DNA of 64,000 nucleotides from an uncultured Clostridia bacterium (lineage in GTDB: Bacteria; Bacillota; Clostridia; TANB77; CAG-508). The stretch spans positions 1-64,000 of the forward strand of contig CAKOUU010000006.1 of the NCBI GenBank assembly GCA_934120675.1. Reading direction: 5' to 3'. The notes beneath the pieces were generated by a model that was not told the DNA's origin, made no database searches, and saw nothing but the letters and a program-made list of their open reading frames with translations. Position 1 is the stretch's first letter. Each line of letters opens with the position of its first letter. A program made the position numbers and the translations under genes. Below are positions 33,149-41,896 of this stretch, in pieces.

Positions 33149-33814
33149 CTAAATTTTTTCTACAATTTCATTTTGATTTTTGTATATACTATTTGCAGGT
33201 ACTACTTTTCTTACAGATGATAATGGATATATGTTGCTATGACTACCGATTACTGTTCCTGGATTTAAAATTGAACCACATCCAACTTCTACTTCGTCTC
33301 CTAGCATTGCTCCAAATTTTTTTAGTCCTGTTTCAATTTTTTCTGTATCATTTTTTACCACTACTAATTTTTTGTCTGATTTTACATTTGATGTTATTGA
33401 ACCTGCTCCCATATGTGATTTGTATCCTAAAATTGAGTCTCCTACATAATTATAGTGAGGTACTTGAACTTTGTTAAATAAAATTACATTTTTTAATTCT
33501 GTTGAATTTCCTACCACTGCACCTTCACCAACTATTGCTTTTCCTCTTATAAATGCACAATGTCTTATTTCTGCATTTTTTCCTATTATTGCAGGTCCGT
33601 GTATATACGCTGTTGGTGCTACTGTGGCAGATTTTGCAATCCATACATCTTCTCCCACTTTATCATATTCTTCTGGATCTAGTGTATTTCCTAATTCTAT
33701 TATAAAGTCATTTATTTTTGGTAATACCTCCCATGGGTATGTCACTCCTTCAAATATTTTTTTTGCTATTGTTTCATCTAAATTGTATAAATTCTTTATT
33801 TTACATTCTTCCAT
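33149..33814 (-). CDS. Left-handed beta-helix acyltransferase/pyrophosphorylase-like protein
   Basis: 221 residues. From about residue 55 the hexapeptide pattern of the left-handed beta helix is clear (VWIAKSATVAPTAYIHGPAI, IIGKNAEIRHCAFIRGKAIV, VGEGAVVGNSTELKNVILFN). GlmU-C-like features include LGYKSHMGAGSITSNVKSDK and GTVIGSHSNIYPLSSVRKVV. The N-terminal nucleotidyltransferase domain of GlmU is absent; residues 1-50 are a small helical cap. Proteins of this form are often annotated as UDP-GlcNAc pyrophosphorylase-related; substrate uncertain. Confidence 0.75.
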   Translation of the reverse strand: MEECKIKNLYNLDETIAKKIFEGVTYPWEVLPKINDFIIELGNTLDPEEYDKVGEDVWIAKSATVAPTAYIHGPAIIGKNAEIRHCAFIRGKAIVGEGAVVGNSTELKNVILFNKVQVPHYNYVGDSILGYKSHMGAGSITSNVKSDKKLVVVKNDTEKIETGLKKFGAMLGDEVEVGCGSILNPGTVIGSHSNIYPLSSVRKVVPANSIYKNQNEIVEKI

Positions 33815-33831
33815 GTTTTTCTCCTTTTTTA

Positions 33832-33904
33832 GGGATTGGGGGACGGGTCTCTAATCCCTATTTTTTTATATTTTTTCGGGATTAGAGACCCGTCCCCCTA
33901 TCCC
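33832..33904. repeat. REP-like palindrome, copy G
   Basis: 27-bp arms (33832-33858 and 33878-33904) with one mismatch, starting GGGATTGGGGGACGGGTCTC and ending TAATCCC. It has the same arm length and nearly the same sequence as copy A, 30 kb away. It sits between mgtA and the beta-helix gene. Confidence 0.85.
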
Positions 33905-33910
33905 GTTTTT

Positions 33911-36532
33911 TTATAACCACTCACCATTTCTTTTAATATAAACTTTCTTAATACTTTGAACAAGCACAGTATATATTATAAGTAATAATACTACAAACGC
34001 ATAATATTTTCCTGGTAAAATTTCAAAATTAAATGTTCCAACATTGTGTAATAATATCGGTGTAACTATTGTTCCAGCAATAGTAATCAAAGTTGAAATT
34101 GTTAAAAATTTATTTGCTCTAGATTCTATGAATGGCATTTTTGCAGTTCTAACATAGTGGATTATCATTGTTTCACTTATCAAGCATTCTACAAACCATG
34201 CTGTTTGGAACCAAGATTGTTTGTCTACACTGTTGTAGCCAAATACAAACCAAAATACAACAAATGCTATTACATCTGTTATTGAGCTTGTAATTCCCAT
34301 TACATTCATGAATTTGCCAAGTCCTTTTGTGTCCCATTTTCGTGGTTTTTCCAAAAATTCTTTGTCTACATCATCATATGGTATTGCTATTTGTGATATG
34401 TCATATAAAAAGTCTTGTATCAACATTTGTATTGGCAATAGTGGTAAAAATGGTAAAAAGATACTTGCTATTAGTATGCTGAATACATCTCCAAAGTCTG
34501 AACTTAATGCCATTTTCATATATTTTATGATGTTTCCATATACTTTTCTACCTTCTATTACGCCATCATATATTACTTGCAAACTTTTTTCAAGTAATAT
34601 TATATCACTTGCCTCTTTTGCTATGTCTGTTGCAGAGTCTACACAAATTCCTACATCTGCTGTATGTAGTGATGGTGCATCATTTACGCCGTCTCCCATA
34701 TATCCTACTACATGGCCGTTTTTCTTGTATGTTTTTACTACTCTTTCTTTTTGCAATGGGTTTAATCTTGCAAAAACATCAATTTCTTCTACTGCTTTTT
34801 CTAATTCTTCGTCTGACATTTGGTCTAATTCTACACCTGTAATTATTCTATCTGACCTTAAGCCTACTGTATTGCATATGTTTTTAGTTGCATATGCATT
34901 ATCACCTGTTAGAATTTTTGTTTTTACGCCAATTTTTCTTAAATCATTTATTGTCTTTTTTACATCTTTTTTTGGTGGGTCCAAAAATGCAACATATCCT
35001 ACAAATGTCATTTCACTTTCATCATTACTGTTAAATATATTTACACCTGGATACTCTTTTTTTGTTGCTAATGCTATTACTTGCATTCCCATATTTGATA
35101 AGTTGTTTGCATTTACTTCAATTTGCTTTATTAAATCATCTGTTATTGGAATTATCTCGTCCTTATATTTTACTTGTTTGCAACATTTAAGAATTTCTTC
35201 TATTGCTCCCTTTGTTAGCATTCTGTAGCCGTCTTCGCTTTTTACAACAACACTCATTCTTTTTCTTGTATAGTCAAATGGTATTTCGTCTACTTTTTCA
35301 TATTCTTTTAGAACTTGCTTGATTTTGTGTTGATTTCCATATGCTATTACTGCTTTGTCAACTAAATTTTTTATTCCTGTTCCATAGTAACTGTTTAGAT
35401 ATGCGTATTTTAAGATGTCTAGGTCTTCTTCTCCCATTACATTTATATATTTTTGCAATGTTATTTTATCTTGTGTTAATGTTCCTGTTTTGTCTGTGCA
35501 TAAGATGTCAATTGCTCCTAAGTTTTGAATTGACTGTATATTTTTTACTAGTGTTTTCTTTTTTGCTAGTGTTTTGCTTCCTTTTGTTAAGTTTACATTT
35601 ACTATCATTGGCAACATACTTGGCGTTATTCCAACTGCTACTGATAATGCAAATAGCAATGCTTCCATTAGGTCGTGTCTTATGAATGCATATATTACAA
35701 ATACTGCTATTGATACTACTACCATATATTTTATTAGTAGTTTTGTGATGTTGTTCATTCCTTTTTCGAAGTTTGTTATCTCTTTTTTGTTGTCTATTTC
35801 TTTGCTCATTCTTCCTAAATATGTGTCAAATCCAGTTTGTATTACAACTGCTGTTCCTCTTCCACTGACTACACTTGAGCCCATTAAACATATGTTGTTT
35901 ATATCAAATATTCCTTTTGGTTCATTTGGTGTTGTTGTTTTTTCAACTAATACACTTTCTCCTGTGAATACTGATTGGTTCAAGAATAAGTCTTTGCTTT
36001 CTATTAGTATTACGTCTGCTGGTATTATTGATCCTGCATTTAGTTTTATGATGTCTCCTATTGCTATGTTTTCTACTCTTACTTCTTTTTCTTTTCCGCT
36101 TCTTACTACATTTGTGCTTGAATATATTTGTGCTTTTAGTTTTTGATTGAATTTGTATGTTGAGTAGTTTTGACAGAATTTTATGAATGCACTTACCACT
36201 GCTATTCCTACTATTATTCCTGCTCCTAATTTGTCTGATAGTGCAAAGTCTATTATTGCTAGCAATAGTAATATGTATATGAATTTATCATTGAATGATT
36301 TTATAAAAAATTCCAGCCAACTCTTTTTTTCGTTTTTTACTACTATGTTGGGACCGTTTTGTTCATATCTTTTTTCGTATTCTTTTTGTGTTAATCCTTC
36401 TTCTCTTGTGTTGTATTCTTTTAGAATTTCTTCTTTGCTTTTCTTTGATGTTTCTGTGTATTTTTCTAGTAGTTCTTTGTCTGTGTTTTTCATTTGTTTT
36501 ACTTTTTTCTTGATTTCAAATAATTGTATCAT
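33911..36532 (-). CDS. mgtA: Magnesium-translocating P-type ATPase
   Basis: About 873 residues from ATG 36532, nine bases from GGAAAG; a later ATG (MKNTDKELLEKYTE) is possible. P-type IIIB features: actuator FTGES, phosphorylation motif ILCTDKTGTLTQD, nucleotide domain TKGAIEEI, hinge GYMGDGVNDAPSLHTADVGI and about ten membrane helices. It imports Mg2+ down its gradient, driven by ATP. The 5' leader is short (promoter TATAAT near 36580), so no M-box riboswitch fits. Confidence 0.93.
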   Translation of the reverse strand: MIQLFEIKKKVKQMKNTDKELLEKYTETSKKSKEEILKEYNTREEGLTQKEYEKRYEQNGPNIVVKNEKKSWLEFFIKSFNDKFIYILLLLAIIDFALSDKLGAGIIVGIAVVSAFIKFCQNYSTYKFNQKLKAQIYSSTNVVRSGKEKEVRVENIAIGDIIKLNAGSIIPADVILIESKDLFLNQSVFTGESVLVEKTTTPNEPKGIFDINNICLMGSSVVSGRGTAVVIQTGFDTYLGRMSKEIDNKKEITNFEKGMNNITKLLIKYMVVVSIAVFVIYAFIRHDLMEALLFALSVAVGITPSMLPMIVNVNLTKGSKTLAKKKTLVKNIQSIQNLGAIDILCTDKTGTLTQDKITLQKYINVMGEEDLDILKYAYLNSYYGTGIKNLVDKAVIAYGNQHKIKQVLKEYEKVDEIPFDYTRKRMSVVVKSEDGYRMLTKGAIEEILKCCKQVKYKDEIIPITDDLIKQIEVNANNLSNMGMQVIALATKKEYPGVNIFNSNDESEMTFVGYVAFLDPPKKDVKKTINDLRKIGVKTKILTGDNAYATKNICNTVGLRSDRIITGVELDQMSDEELEKAVEEIDVFARLNPLQKERVVKTYKKNGHVVGYMGDGVNDAPSLHTADVGICVDSATDIAKEASDIILLEKSLQVIYDGVIEGRKVYGNIIKYMKMALSSDFGDVFSILIASIFLPFLPLLPIQMLIQDFLYDISQIAIPYDDVDKEFLEKPRKWDTKGLGKFMNVMGITSSITDVIAFVVFWFVFGYNSVDKQSWFQTAWFVECLISETMIIHYVRTAKMPFIESRANKFLTISTLITIAGTIVTPILLHNVGTFNFEILPGKYYAFVVLLLIIYTVLVQSIKKVYIKRNGEWL

Positions 36533-36661
36533 TTGTATCACTTTCCTTTTTTGGTTGATTGTGTTTTTTTATTTTTTACGGTTGTATTATATCACTTTTT
36601 TGAAATTTTTAAAGTGTTTTTTCGGTATTATAACTTTTTCTTTATAAATCTAATTTTACTG

Positions 36662-36690
36662 TTGACTTCTTCTATAAGATATTTTAATAT
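36662..36690 (+). promoter_or_regulatory. Promoter of the unidentified RNA
   Basis: TTGACT (36662-36667), 17-bp spacer, TAATAT (36685-36690). Confidence 0.65.
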
Positions 36691-36696
36691 ATATAT

Positions 36697-36850
36697 GCCA
36701 ATTTACTCAAGTGGTAGGAAGGATGTTTAGTTGTGAAAGACTTGTTTAGATTACTAAAACTTTATTTGATTTACTTAATTGTAAAACATCTAGGGGATTA
36801 GCACAGGAAAAAGACTAGGAATGCTTTGGTAGGCTCCTAGTCTTTTTTTG
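36697..36850 (+). ncRNA. Unidentified structured RNA of about 150 nt
   Basis: It starts after a good promoter and ends at a perfect 12-bp terminator stem (AAAAGACTAGGA 36809-36820 with TCCTAGTCTTTT 36835-36846) and T7. An internal pairing GATGTTT with AAACATC (36722-36728 region and 36784-36790 region) closes a domain. There is no reading frame with a ribosome site. It is divergent from mgtA and lies 140 bp before the radical SAM gene, separated by its own terminator. I checked by eye for T-box, SAM, purine, lysine, SRP, tmRNA and RNase P signatures and saw none. Confidence 0.6.
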
Positions 36851-36955
36851 TTTAATTGTTACTTGACTTGTTTTGTAATTACTAAATACATATTAGCACA
36901 TATTTTATTATATGTCAAATTTTTAAAAATTATAATAGTGTAAGATTTTTTTAAT

Positions 36956-36984
36956 TTGCATTTACTGCCTTTTTCTGCTATACT
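36956..36984 (+). promoter_or_regulatory. Promoter of the radical SAM gene, leaderless mRNA
   Basis: TTGCAT (36956-36961), 17-bp spacer, TATACT (36979-36984) with a TGC extended -10. The ATG at 36994 begins only ten bases after the -10 box, so the mRNA should have almost no leader. Confidence 0.65.
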
Positions 36985-36993
36985 GTAACCATT

Positions 36994-37932
36994 ATGGAAG
37001 AGAAAGAAAGATATAAACACTTAAACAAATATTTAAAAGAAAAATTTGGAGAAAGAACATTAAAAATCTGTATCGATGGTGGTTTTACCTGTCCAAATAG
37101 AGATGGAACTTTATCAACAAAAGGATGCATTTTTTGTAGTGAAAAAGGTTCTGGTGAATTAATACGTTGCGGTTTTGGTGATACTATAACTGAAAAAATT
37201 AGTAATCAAGTAAAAAATTATTTTAATAGTTATCGCAGTGAACGTGCTAATAAGTTTATTGCTTATTTTCAAAATTTTACAAACACATATGCTTCTTTAG
37301 ATATGCTGAAAGCTAAATATGATGCTGCTTTAATTGATGATAGAATTGTAGGTTTAGAAGTTGCCACAAGGCCTGACTGTATAAATGCAGATATTGTAAA
37401 TTTGTTGAAATCTTACAAGGATAACTATTATGTTTGTGTTGAACTTGGTTTGCAAACTTCTAATGATGATACGGGTATTTTAATTAATCGTGGTTATTCT
37501 AGTTGTCAATTTACAAATGCTGTCAAATTGTTAAATGCTGCTGGAATTGATGTTGTTGCTCATATTATGGTTGGTTTACCAGGCGAAAATTTTAATGATT
37601 TAAAAAATACTGTTGATTTTATTAACAAGCATAATATTCAAGGTTTGAAAATTCATTCTACTTATGTTGTTAAAAATACAGTTCTTGCTGATATGTTTTT
37701 TTCAGGTCAATATGAGCCTATTACTTTAGAGTATTATTTGGATGCTCTTACTTATGTTGTTACTCATATTTCGCCAGATATTGTTATTCATAGAATTTCT
37801 GGTGACGCTCCTAAGGATTTGTTGGTTGCTCCTGAGTGGAATTTGCATAAGAAGTGGGTTTTGAATGGTTTTGATAGAATTTTAAGAGAACAAAATTTGT
37901 GGCAGGGAAAATATTACAAGACTTCAATTTAA
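36994..37932 (+). CDS. Radical SAM protein, YtqA/TIGR01212 type
   Basis: 312 residues. It begins ERYKHLNKYLKEKFGERTLK, the typical opening of the family. The iron-sulfur cysteines are in GFTCPNRDGTLSTKGCIFCS, with the radical SAM barrel following (VEVATRPDCI, VELGLQTSNDDTG, HIMVGLPGENFND). The C-terminus ends in VLNGFDRILREQNLWQGKYY. Reaction unknown, possibly RNA modification. No Shine-Dalgarno sequence precedes the ATG, and the promoter lies so close that translation is probably leaderless. Confidence 0.9.
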   Translation: MEEKERYKHLNKYLKEKFGERTLKICIDGGFTCPNRDGTLSTKGCIFCSEKGSGELIRCGFGDTITEKISNQVKNYFNSYRSERANKFIAYFQNFTNTYASLDMLKAKYDAALIDDRIVGLEVATRPDCINADIVNLLKSYKDNYYVCVELGLQTSNDDTGILINRGYSSCQFTNAVKLLNAAGIDVVAHIMVGLPGENFNDLKNTVDFINKHNIQGLKIHSTYVVKNTVLADMFFSGQYEPITLEYYLDALTYVVTHISPDIVIHRISGDAPKDLLVAPEWNLHKKWVLNGFDRILREQNLWQGKYYKTSI

Positions 37933-38014
37933 TATTTTGTTAAAATTATTTGTATTATTGGTTGAAATTATTTATATTATAGAAATTTTAGAAAGCCTAT
38001 TTATGTATAAAATG

Positions 38015-38052
38015 AAGGACATAATTTTTTATTTAAAATTATGTCCTTTTTA
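38015..38052. terminator. Bidirectional terminator
   Basis: AAGGACATAATTTT (38015-38028) pairs perfectly with AAAATTATGTCCTT (38035-38048), T-rich on both sides, between convergent genes. Confidence 0.9.
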
Positions 38053-38054
38053 TA

Positions 38055-38669
38055 TTATTCTTGATTCATACTATTTAAAGATTCTTCAACTTCTCTATAT
38101 CCTGGTAATACTGCATCGACAAAAGCATCTTCGTCGCAATCTATATTCCATTTTCCATCTTCTTTTTTCATATTAATAGTAACTTCTGTTGTTACAGTTT
38201 CAATGTCTTCAGAATTATATTGTTCTATAAAATATTGCTTTAACTGTTCATTCATCTCTTCTTCTGTCATTGCACCGAACGCTTGAGAAAAGGCTACAGA
38301 GAATGCTTTTGATATATAGTTTCCAAATACTGTTTTTAAATTTTTATTGCTTATATTTAATTTCATTGTGCATTCATTTATTTTTACGTCTGTTGATACT
38401 ACCTCATAGTTTAGATTTTTTAACATTGCTTTTTCCATATCTTGATTATCTGCTATGTTATCTTCTGATGTTGTATTTTCTTCAATTACATCTCCTATAT
38501 TGATGTATTGTTTTATTTGCTCTTCGTCTCCAGTTTTCAATGCTGTGAACATTTTATCAACTGTTTCTAATGCTTGTTTTTTTGTCATGTTTAGGGCTAT
38601 AAAGTACCCTCCAACTACTAGTACAATTATTAATATTACTATTAATGCAATTTTTAGAATTTTTTTCAT
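38055..38669 (-). CDS. Membrane-anchored hypothetical protein, DUF5105/NTF2-like
   Basis: 204 residues. One N-terminal membrane helix (residues 4-27, LKIALIVILIIVLVVGGYFI) precedes an extracellular domain with the pattern AL..VDKMFTALKTGDEEQIKQY and C-terminal DGKWNIDCDEDAFVDAVLPG. This is typical of NTF2-like DUF4878/DUF5105 surface proteins. No lipobox Cys. Function unknown. Confidence 0.6.
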   Translation of the reverse strand: MKKILKIALIVILIIVLVVGGYFIALNMTKKQALETVDKMFTALKTGDEEQIKQYINIGDVIEENTTSEDNIADNQDMEKAMLKNLNYEVVSTDVKINECTMKLNISNKNLKTVFGNYISKAFSVAFSQAFGAMTEEEMNEQLKQYFIEQYNSEDIETVTTEVTINMKKEDGKWNIDCDEDAFVDAVLPGYREVEESLNSMNQE

Positions 38670-38722
38670 ATTCTTTCCCCCTTTCTTGTGCTTATTAAAT
38701 CACTTTTATGGGGTATTGTCAA

Positions 38723-39259
38723 TTAAAATTCGTATTCTTGTATAACTTTTCCTTCTACATTTTTTAATATTATTTTATTGTCTTCAATTACAATATAGCT
38801 ATGCTCTGTATTGCACTTTGGAAGCGAAATTGAGCCTGGGTTTGCAAAGATATATCCTTCTTTTTCTTGAATAAATCCTTGGTGAATGTGGCCATATATC
38901 ATTATATCAAAGTCGTCATATGGTATTTTTTCTATGTTGTATTTATGTCCATGTGTAAAATAAAATTTCTTGCCGTTAATTTCCATTAAAATGTGGTCAT
39001 GAAATTCAAATTCTGATATTGTTTCGTCTACTTCTGCATCACAATTTCCTTTTACTACTAGTAATTTGTCTTTTAATGAATTAAGTGTTTGTGCTACTTT
39101 CATTGGGTTGTATTCTTGACTCAAATTATTTCTTGGTCCATGGTAATATAGGTCTCCTAATAATATTATTTTGTCTGGATTTTCTTTTTCATTTATTTCT
39201 TTTATTTTTTCTCCATAGTATCCTGAACCATGGATATCTGATATTACTAACGCTTTCAT
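38723..39259 (-). CDS. yfcE: YfcE-type metallophosphodiesterase
   Basis: 178 residues. Calcineurin-like metal ligands are complete: VISDIHGS, ILLGDLYYHG, VKGNCDAEVD, FTHGHKYN and IYGHIHQGF. These single-domain enzymes hydrolyse phosphodiesters in vitro. The gene is followed by the membrane-anchored protein at 38055 and preceded, 14 bp away, by the acidic protein gene at 39273. Confidence 0.92.
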   Translation of the reverse strand: MKALVISDIHGSGYYGEKIKEINEKENPDKIILLGDLYYHGPRNNLSQEYNPMKVAQTLNSLKDKLLVVKGNCDAEVDETISEFEFHDHILMEINGKKFYFTHGHKYNIEKIPYDDFDIMIYGHIHQGFIQEKEGYIFANPGSISLPKCNTEHSYIVIEDNKIILKNVEGKVIQEYEF

Positions 39260-39272
39260 TTTCCCTCCTACA

Positions 39273-39698
39273 TTATTGGTCTATGTCTTCTAAATTATTG
39301 AAGAATTCTTCTGTTAATTCTTCTTCATATACATATTCACCATTTTTATATCTCAATATACTATCATTTTGTATTTGATTTTTTAGTTCTTCTGATATTT
39401 CTGTTTCTTCAAATATTTTGTTGTTGTTTTTGTTTAGCAAGAAAACACCTTTTGCACTGAAGTCTACTACCTGATATAGGCAGTTTTCTTCTCTATTTTG
39501 TTCTAAATTTTCTTGTTGTTCTAGTGAACTTTCTTTTTCAACCTCATTATTATTGTTGATTTCGTCGTTGTTTATTGTGTTCATCTGTTCTTTTTCCTTT
39601 GAATTTTCAATGTATTTTGATAATTCTTGTATAAAATTTTCTACTAAATTATTTTCTTTTATATCATTTGTTAGTTTGTTAAAAATCTCTAATTTCAA
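39273..39698 (-). CDS. Acidic hypothetical protein
   Basis: 141 residues, no membrane segment. A helical N-terminus (LEIFNKLTNDIKENNLVENF), an Asn/Glu-rich low-complexity linker, then a small folded-looking domain (YQVVDFSAKGVFLLNKNNNK, ENGEYVYEEELTEEFFNNLE type). Ribosome site GGAGAAAA before the ATG. It lies 14 bp upstream of yfcE and is probably co-transcribed. Family not recognised. Confidence 0.6.
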   Translation of the reverse strand: MKLEIFNKLTNDIKENNLVENFIQELSKYIENSKEKEQMNTINNDEINNNNEVEKESSLEQQENLEQNREENCLYQVVDFSAKGVFLLNKNNNKIFEETEISEELKNQIQNDSILRYKNGEYVYEEELTEEFFNNLEDIDQ

Positions 39699-39749
39699 TA
39701 AATTTTCTCCTTTTCATATTTTTATGTCCAGAAAAGTTGTGTAACTTCA

Positions 39750-40814
39750 TTAAACATTTTTGTCTTCTATATCTTCTTTTGAAAGTTCCAATAATTCTTT
39801 TTCGTCATTAATTATTTTTATTAATTCTTCCTTTGAAGGCATATATGTTAAATATTTAGAAGCATAAATATTTTTAACGTCATCTCCAAGTGTCATTTCT
39901 ACAACTGCATCATCTTTATCAGCACATAACAATATACCAATCGGCTCATTTTCGCCTTCGATCATCTGAGTTTTTCTATAATAATTTACGTACATTTGCA
40001 TTTGTCCTATATCTTGATGTGACAATTTTCCAATTTTTAAGTCTATAATAACAAAACATCTTGCTAAACGATTATAAAATACTAAGTCTGGATAATAATA
40101 TTCAGCTCCTATCTTCACTCTTTGTTGACTAGCAACAAAGGAAAATCCTCTCCCTAATTCCAGCAAAAATTCGGTTAAGTGGTTTAATAATGCTTTTTCT
40201 AAATCACTTTCTAAATAATTTCTATTTTCTTTTAATCCAGCAAATTCAAAAATATATGGACTTTTTAATAACTCTTCTGGTTGTTTTTCTATTGAGCCTT
40301 TTTTTGATTCTTTCATAATTAAGTTTTTATCTGGTGAAATCAAATATCTATCATATAGTTTAGTATTAATTTGACGTCTTAATTCTCTGCAACCCCAGTT
40401 GGATTTTTTAGATTCATTTTCGTAAAAATTTCTTTCTTCTTTTCTATCTATTCTAATCAGCTCTTGGTAATGAGCCCAAGATAATTCGGTCGACACTGTC
40501 GACCAATTTGGATAATATTCATAAAATCTACGCATTCTTCTTATCGAAACCGGAGAAAAACCATTCCCAAATTCACTTGTTAATTTTTTAGATAAAGCTT
40601 CTATTATTCTTTTTCCATATATTCCATCACTTGAACTATTGTATAATTCTGATGTTATTTTACCTACATACCAATAAACTTCTGTCATTGTTGTATCTAT
40701 TTGTTTTAACATCTTTGCTCTTGCATTAATAACTTTTTCTTTTATATCTTTGTAAATTATATCTACTTTAGATACTTCATTGTCATTTAATATTAACTCA
40801 TTACTTTTTTTCAT
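39750..40814 (-). CDS. DUF1016/YhcG-type PDDEXK nuclease
   Basis: 354 residues. N-terminal DUF1016 helical domain (YKDIKEKVINARAKMLKQID, EVYWYVGKITSELYN, FSPVSIRRMRRFYEYYP, LSWAHYQELIRI). C-terminal PD-(D/E)XK domain: ELGRGFSFVASQQRVKIGAE, then YYPDLVFYNRLARCFVIIDL with K in LKIGKL, and MQMYVNYY. Such proteins often occur with restriction or mobile genes. A near-palindrome AATAATAT-TC-ATATTATT (40852-40869) lies in the promoter region. Function probably DNA cleavage; target unknown. Confidence 0.88.
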   Translation of the reverse strand: MKKSNELILNDNEVSKVDIIYKDIKEKVINARAKMLKQIDTTMTEVYWYVGKITSELYNSSSDGIYGKRIIEALSKKLTSEFGNGFSPVSIRRMRRFYEYYPNWSTVSTELSWAHYQELIRIDRKEERNFYENESKKSNWGCRELRRQINTKLYDRYLISPDKNLIMKESKKGSIEKQPEELLKSPYIFEFAGLKENRNYLESDLEKALLNHLTEFLLELGRGFSFVASQQRVKIGAEYYYPDLVFYNRLARCFVIIDLKIGKLSHQDIGQMQMYVNYYRKTQMIEGENEPIGILLCADKDDAVVEMTLGDDVKNIYASKYLTYMPSKEELIKIINDEKELLELSKEDIEDKNV

Positions 40815-40916
40815 TAACCCTCTCCTTATATAATGTATTTTTTATTATATAAATAATATTCATATTATTGACAGCAAGCAAGTATTACTTACTAAATTTT
40901 TATACAATACTATCTA

Positions 40917-41711
40917 TTATTTTTTTGAGCTTTCACCTGTTTGATAATTAATTGTTATTCCAGGTTGTACATTATATATATACACATTAAATTGCACTCC
41001 TTGTCCGTTGTCTTCTACAGAATATGCTTCCATTTCTACTCCACTTGCAACTTTATTATCTCCTTTAAAATCTGGTGTTACTCTATAAAGCACATGATTA
41101 TTATTGTTTTTATCTATGTATTCTGCTACTTTGTTTTCAAATGGCAACATTCCTTCAACATTGAAATAATTTGTGCCTGTTATTAAATTCAACTCGTTTG
41201 CATTCTCTCCCGCTAATTGATATCCTATTAGATGGCATCTGTTGTATAAAAATTTTCCATCGTATTTTGTTTGTTTCCATCCCGTTGGTTTTACATTGCT
41301 GATGTCCCCTCTTTTTTCTGTTGGCATTATTTCTTTGCATATATTTGCATATGCTACTCCGCATCGTTTTAAAGAATCAAGTTGACTGTAGTTTTCAAAT
41401 GCTTTTGTTGTGTGTTCACTTTTTTCAAAGTATGATATGTTGTTATTTATTTCGATATATATTTTGTCCGTGTATTCTGGTATGTTACTTAAATTGTATG
41501 TGGTGTTTGATACCGTATTTTCTGCTGTTTGTGCTTGTTCTGCAGTTATATTTGTTTCATTTTGCTGATTTTCTGTGTTGTTTTCTTGTTTATTTATTAC
41601 CCAACTTGCTATTATTAATATTAATATTATTAATGTTGATATTATTTTTTCGGTTTGTTTACTTATATAATTATTTTGTTTTTGTTTTTGTTTTTTCTTT
41701 TTCATTTTCAT
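40917..41711 (-). CDS. Membrane-anchored DNA/RNA non-specific endonuclease
   Basis: 264 residues. A very basic start (MKMKKKKQKQKQ), a membrane helix (about 22-41), a polar Asn/Thr/Gln-rich stalk, then a nuclease domain of the NucA/EndA beta-beta-alpha metal type. Key motif LYNRCHLIGYQLAGENANEL carries the catalytic His and Asn-containing helix, followed by NLITGTNYFNVEGMLPFENK. EndA-like enzymes degrade one strand during DNA uptake; others scavenge nucleotides. No competence genes are adjacent. Confidence 0.85.
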   Translation of the reverse strand: MKMKKKKQKQKQNNYISKQTEKIISTLIILILIIASWVINKQENNTENQQNETNITAEQAQTAENTVSNTTYNLSNIPEYTDKIYIEINNNISYFEKSEHTTKAFENYSQLDSLKRCGVAYANICKEIMPTEKRGDISNVKPTGWKQTKYDGKFLYNRCHLIGYQLAGENANELNLITGTNYFNVEGMLPFENKVAEYIDKNNNNHVLYRVTPDFKGDNKVASGVEMEAYSVEDNGQGVQFNVYIYNVQPGITINYQTGESSKK

Positions 41712-41896
41712 TTTTGTATTCTCCTCTTTTGTTTACCTTTTACACTTTATTGTATTAAGTTTTCCACTATTATATCACAATATGTGGATTATTGTATGAA
41801 TTTTTTAAAACTTTTGCTTTTTCACCAAAATATTTTGCTAGTTTTTTATGTATAGATTTTTGTCTTTAATTTCATGTCTTTTTAATTATTGATGTT

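Noticed and set aside
36540..36640. M-box riboswitch upstream of mgtA
   Set aside because: The likely promoter leaves a leader of only about 45 nt, too short for an M-box.
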